Shown: positions 32,751 through 34,544 of the stretch, piece after piece
Numbering within the stretch: position 1 is the stretch's first letter
Layout of the letters: each line of letters begins with the position of its first letter
Origin: JAUNBG01 sp964442735
GTDB lineage: Bacteria; Planctomycetota; Planctomycetia; Pirellulales; Thermoguttaceae
Assembly: GCA_964442735.1 (NCBI GenBank)
Contig: CAYUAP010000048.1
Location: 1 to 34,544 of the forward strand
Reading direction: 5' to 3'
DNA: 34,544 nucleotides
Position numbers and translations under genes: made by a program
The notes under the pieces: model-generated
Databases searched by the model: none
Told to the model about the DNA's origin: nothing
Seen by the model: the letters and a program-made list of their open reading frames with translations, nothing else

Positions 32751-32962
32751 GTATTACTCTCTTTATTTGTCTTTTTACAATCTTGTCCGATCCTTGTTTG
32801 CTAACAAAGAACACTTTATCATATTACAGTATAACCGTAAATAGTTGTTTTTGCAACTCCTTAACATGGAAAAAAGCCTTTTTCCAGAAATAAGCGGAGC
32901 AATTTTTATATTTTTTCCGAATTCACAAGGAAAAGACCTATTCCATTAAAGAGATCTATTGT

Positions 32963-32993
32963 TTGTTTCCTCCTTTTTGTGCGGAGGTATAAT
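32963..32993 (+). promoter_or_regulatory. Putative glgC promoter in the pfkB / glgC spacer
   Basis: TATAAT at 32988-32993, with a TTGTTT 19 bases upstream (wider than ideal). The element is preceded by a small inverted repeat CCTCC / GGAGG (32969-32987) that could bind a regulator. The rest of the 324-base spacer (32751-33074) shows no gene; AAGGA precedes ATG 33075 by 6 bases. Confidence 0.4.
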
Positions 32994-33074
32994 TTTAAAT
33001 AGATTAAATACAGAAGTAATAAATACGTACAATAGTAACATATATAACATAAAAAGAAATTATAAGGAATTATC

Positions 33075-34289
33075 ATGATAAATCGGAATATATTGGCAGT
33101 CGTATTGGCGGGAGGAAAAGGAGAACGTCTTGAACCTTTAACCCGGGATAGGGCAAAACCCGCCGTTCCTTTTGGCGGTCAATATCGTATTATCGACTTT
33201 ACCCTGTCAAACTGTCTTAATAGCGGTATTCGAAAAATTTTATTATTGACACAATATAAATCTTTTAGTTTGGCCTGTCATCTCTCAAAAGGATGGTCCC
33301 GTTTCTTTTGCCAGGAATTGGGTGAACATCTTGATTTATTGCCTCCACAGCAACGTATTGATGATCGTTGGTATCATGGTACCGCCGATGCTGTCTATCA
33401 AAATATTTACTCGATAGAAAAAGAAGAACCGGAATACATTATAATATTGGCCGGAGATCATATCTATAAAATGAACTATGATAAAATGCTGGAATTTCAT
33501 CTGGAACATTCAGCCGACTTGACAATATCCACACTCCCACTGCCCTGCCATCGGGCAAGCCGTCAATTTGGAGTTATGGAAGTCGAGTCAGATGGAAAAG
33601 TCATTGGTTTCGAAGAAAAACCGGAATGCCCGAAACCTGTTCCCAATAATCCGGAACAGTGCCTTGCATCCATGGGTATCTATATTTTTAGTGCGTCTTT
33701 TCTTTTCGAAGAATTATGCCGCGACGCAACCCTTTTTGGAAGTCGTCATGATTTCGGAAACGATATCATACCGCGCGTAATTAAAACAAATCGTGTTTAT
33801 GCTTTTCCATTTTATGACAAAAAGAGCCAACAGGCAGCCTATTGGCGCGATGTCGGTACACTTGATGCCTATTATGAAGCTAATATGGACCTTGTTAGTA
33901 TCGAACCACAATTGAATATATATGATCAAAATTGGCCAATCTTCACAAATCAGCCACATTTACCCCCTCCGAAATTCATTTTATCGGAGAATGATCGAAG
34001 TGGTCTGGCAATGGATAGTATTGTCTGTAATGGTTCCATTATTTCCGGGGGAAGTGTTCGACATTCCATATTGGGACATGACGTCCGAATCGACTGCTTT
34101 ACCAGTGTGGAAGATTCCATTTTATTTTCCGGAGTCTCTGTGGGGAAAAAAGTTTGTATTCGCCGGGCCATTATTGAGAAAAATGTTCATATTCCTGATA
34201 ATTGGACAATTGGAGTGGACCAGGAACAGGATCGGGCCCGAGGATTCCATCGAACGAATAGCGGTTTGACAATCATCCCCAATATCTAA
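33075..34289 (+). CDS. glgC: Glucose-1-phosphate adenylyltransferase (ADP-glucose pyrophosphorylase)
   Basis: Makes ADP-glucose from ATP and glucose 1-phosphate, the committed step of bacterial glycogen synthesis; cytosolic. The 404-residue product has VVLAGGKGERLEPLTRDRAKPAVPFGG at the N-terminus (nucleotide-binding loop), YRIIDFTLSNCLNSG, GTADAVYQN, the catalytic Asp in LAGDHIYKM, GFEEKP (glucose-1-phosphate Lys), YWRDVGT and a C-terminal left-handed beta-helix. Length and motifs are complete. It stands opposite a sugar kinase and is followed by repeats. Other glycogen genes are not in the window. Confidence 0.96.
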   Translation: MINRNILAVVLAGGKGERLEPLTRDRAKPAVPFGGQYRIIDFTLSNCLNSGIRKILLLTQYKSFSLACHLSKGWSRFFCQELGEHLDLLPPQQRIDDRWYHGTADAVYQNIYSIEKEEPEYIIILAGDHIYKMNYDKMLEFHLEHSADLTISTLPLPCHRASRQFGVMEVESDGKVIGFEEKPECPKPVPNNPEQCLASMGIYIFSASFLFEELCRDATLFGSRHDFGNDIIPRVIKTNRVYAFPFYDKKSQQAAYWRDVGTLDAYYEANMDLVSIEPQLNIYDQNWPIFTNQPHLPPPKFILSENDRSGLAMDSIVCNGSIISGGSVRHSILGHDVRIDCFTSVEDSILFSGVSVGKKVCIRRAIIEKNVHIPDNWTIGVDQEQDRARGFHRTNSGLTIIPNI

Positions 34290-34379
34290 AAGATGTTTCA
34301 AAAGACATCTAATATTTATAGATCTGCATTTTGTAGAGAAAAACAGTCAGTACCTGATTTTGTCGGAGAATATTTGTTT

Positions 34380-34544
34380 GTAACCATTCACGAACGATTT
34401 TGGAACCACGGATATCACGGATAAACAGAGATAGTTTGCCGTAAAATACAAGATTTTACAATAACAAAAAAACATTTGTAACCATTCACGAACGATTTTG
34501 GAACCACGGATATCACGGATAAACAGAGATAGTTTGCCGTAAAA
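34380..34544 (+). repeat. Family B left halves in direct tandem (B4)
   Basis: GTAACCATTCACGAACG begins at 34380 and again at 34478. The first unit is 98 bases and contains only the left half of the element; the second is identical as far as the window edge. The right half does not appear between them. The gap 34290-34379 holds a weak inverted repeat (AGATGT / ACATCT, 34291-34310) after glgC. Confidence 0.8.

Overview
The window reads as chromosomal DNA of a fairly AT-rich (by eye, not computed), repeat-bearing bacterium, most likely a planctomycete (Planctomycetota). This rests on family resemblance only: a sulfatase with an N-sulfoglucosamine-sulfohydrolase-like half, a ThiE-type N-terminal (ThiD2) domain, a DUF1570/peptidase-MA-like secreted protease, a planctomycete-style GlgC and PfkB kinase, and a membrane protein whose C-terminal domain resembles one I associate with planctomycetes. 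No rRNA, tRNA, CRISPR array or transposase gene was found.

Layout. 1-2.8 kb: the end of a repeat, then ftsH (-). 3.2-5.0 kb: a two-gene module (+) of a NifU-N/Fe-S-scaffold-like protein and a GGGtGRT-family protein of unknown function. 5.0-5.5 kb: repeats. 5.5-10.4 kb: a very large hybrid sensor histidine kinase (-) carrying 29 pentapeptide repeats behind its signal peptide. 10.8-13.0 kb: a four-helix membrane protein and a CLC-type anion transporter (+). 13.4-14.3 kb: a secreted alpha/beta hydrolase (+). 14.7-17.6 kb: a tightly overlapping operon (-) asd, secreted metallopeptidase, stand-alone ThiD2-like protein. 18-20.4 kb: amtB behind a textbook sigma-54 promoter, then purC (+). 21-24 kb: a secreted protein with two fused sulfatase domains (+). 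24.3-31.7 kb: genes on the - strand for a sensor PP2C/SpoIIE phosphatase, a WD40 beta-propeller protein, a single-domain response regulator, a TPR protein and a DEAD-box RNA helicase; the last four are closely spaced. 31.8-34.3 kb: divergent pfkB-family kinase (-) and glgC (+). The window ends in repeats.

How it fits together. The genes mix housekeeping (Asd, PurC, FtsH, GlgC, DEAD helicase), nitrogen uptake under apparent sigma-54 control, polysaccharide use (sulfatase fusion, esterase-like hydrolase) and signalling (hybrid kinase, receiver, PP2C).

The strongest unexplained signal is between the genes. Family A is a 113-137 bp element with imperfect terminal inverted repeats, an internal GC-rich hairpin and flanking TA dinucleotides. 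Two copies can be compared with a readable empty site inside this window: one copy interrupts a family-B repeat and another interrupts a 15-bp tandem repeat. Both reconstructions leave a single TA, which is direct evidence for transposition with a TA target duplication (a MITE-like element). Three of four A copies sit between convergent genes, where their hairpin plus T-tract could act as a two-way terminator. Family B is a roughly 205 bp imperfect palindrome, also confined to gene ends.
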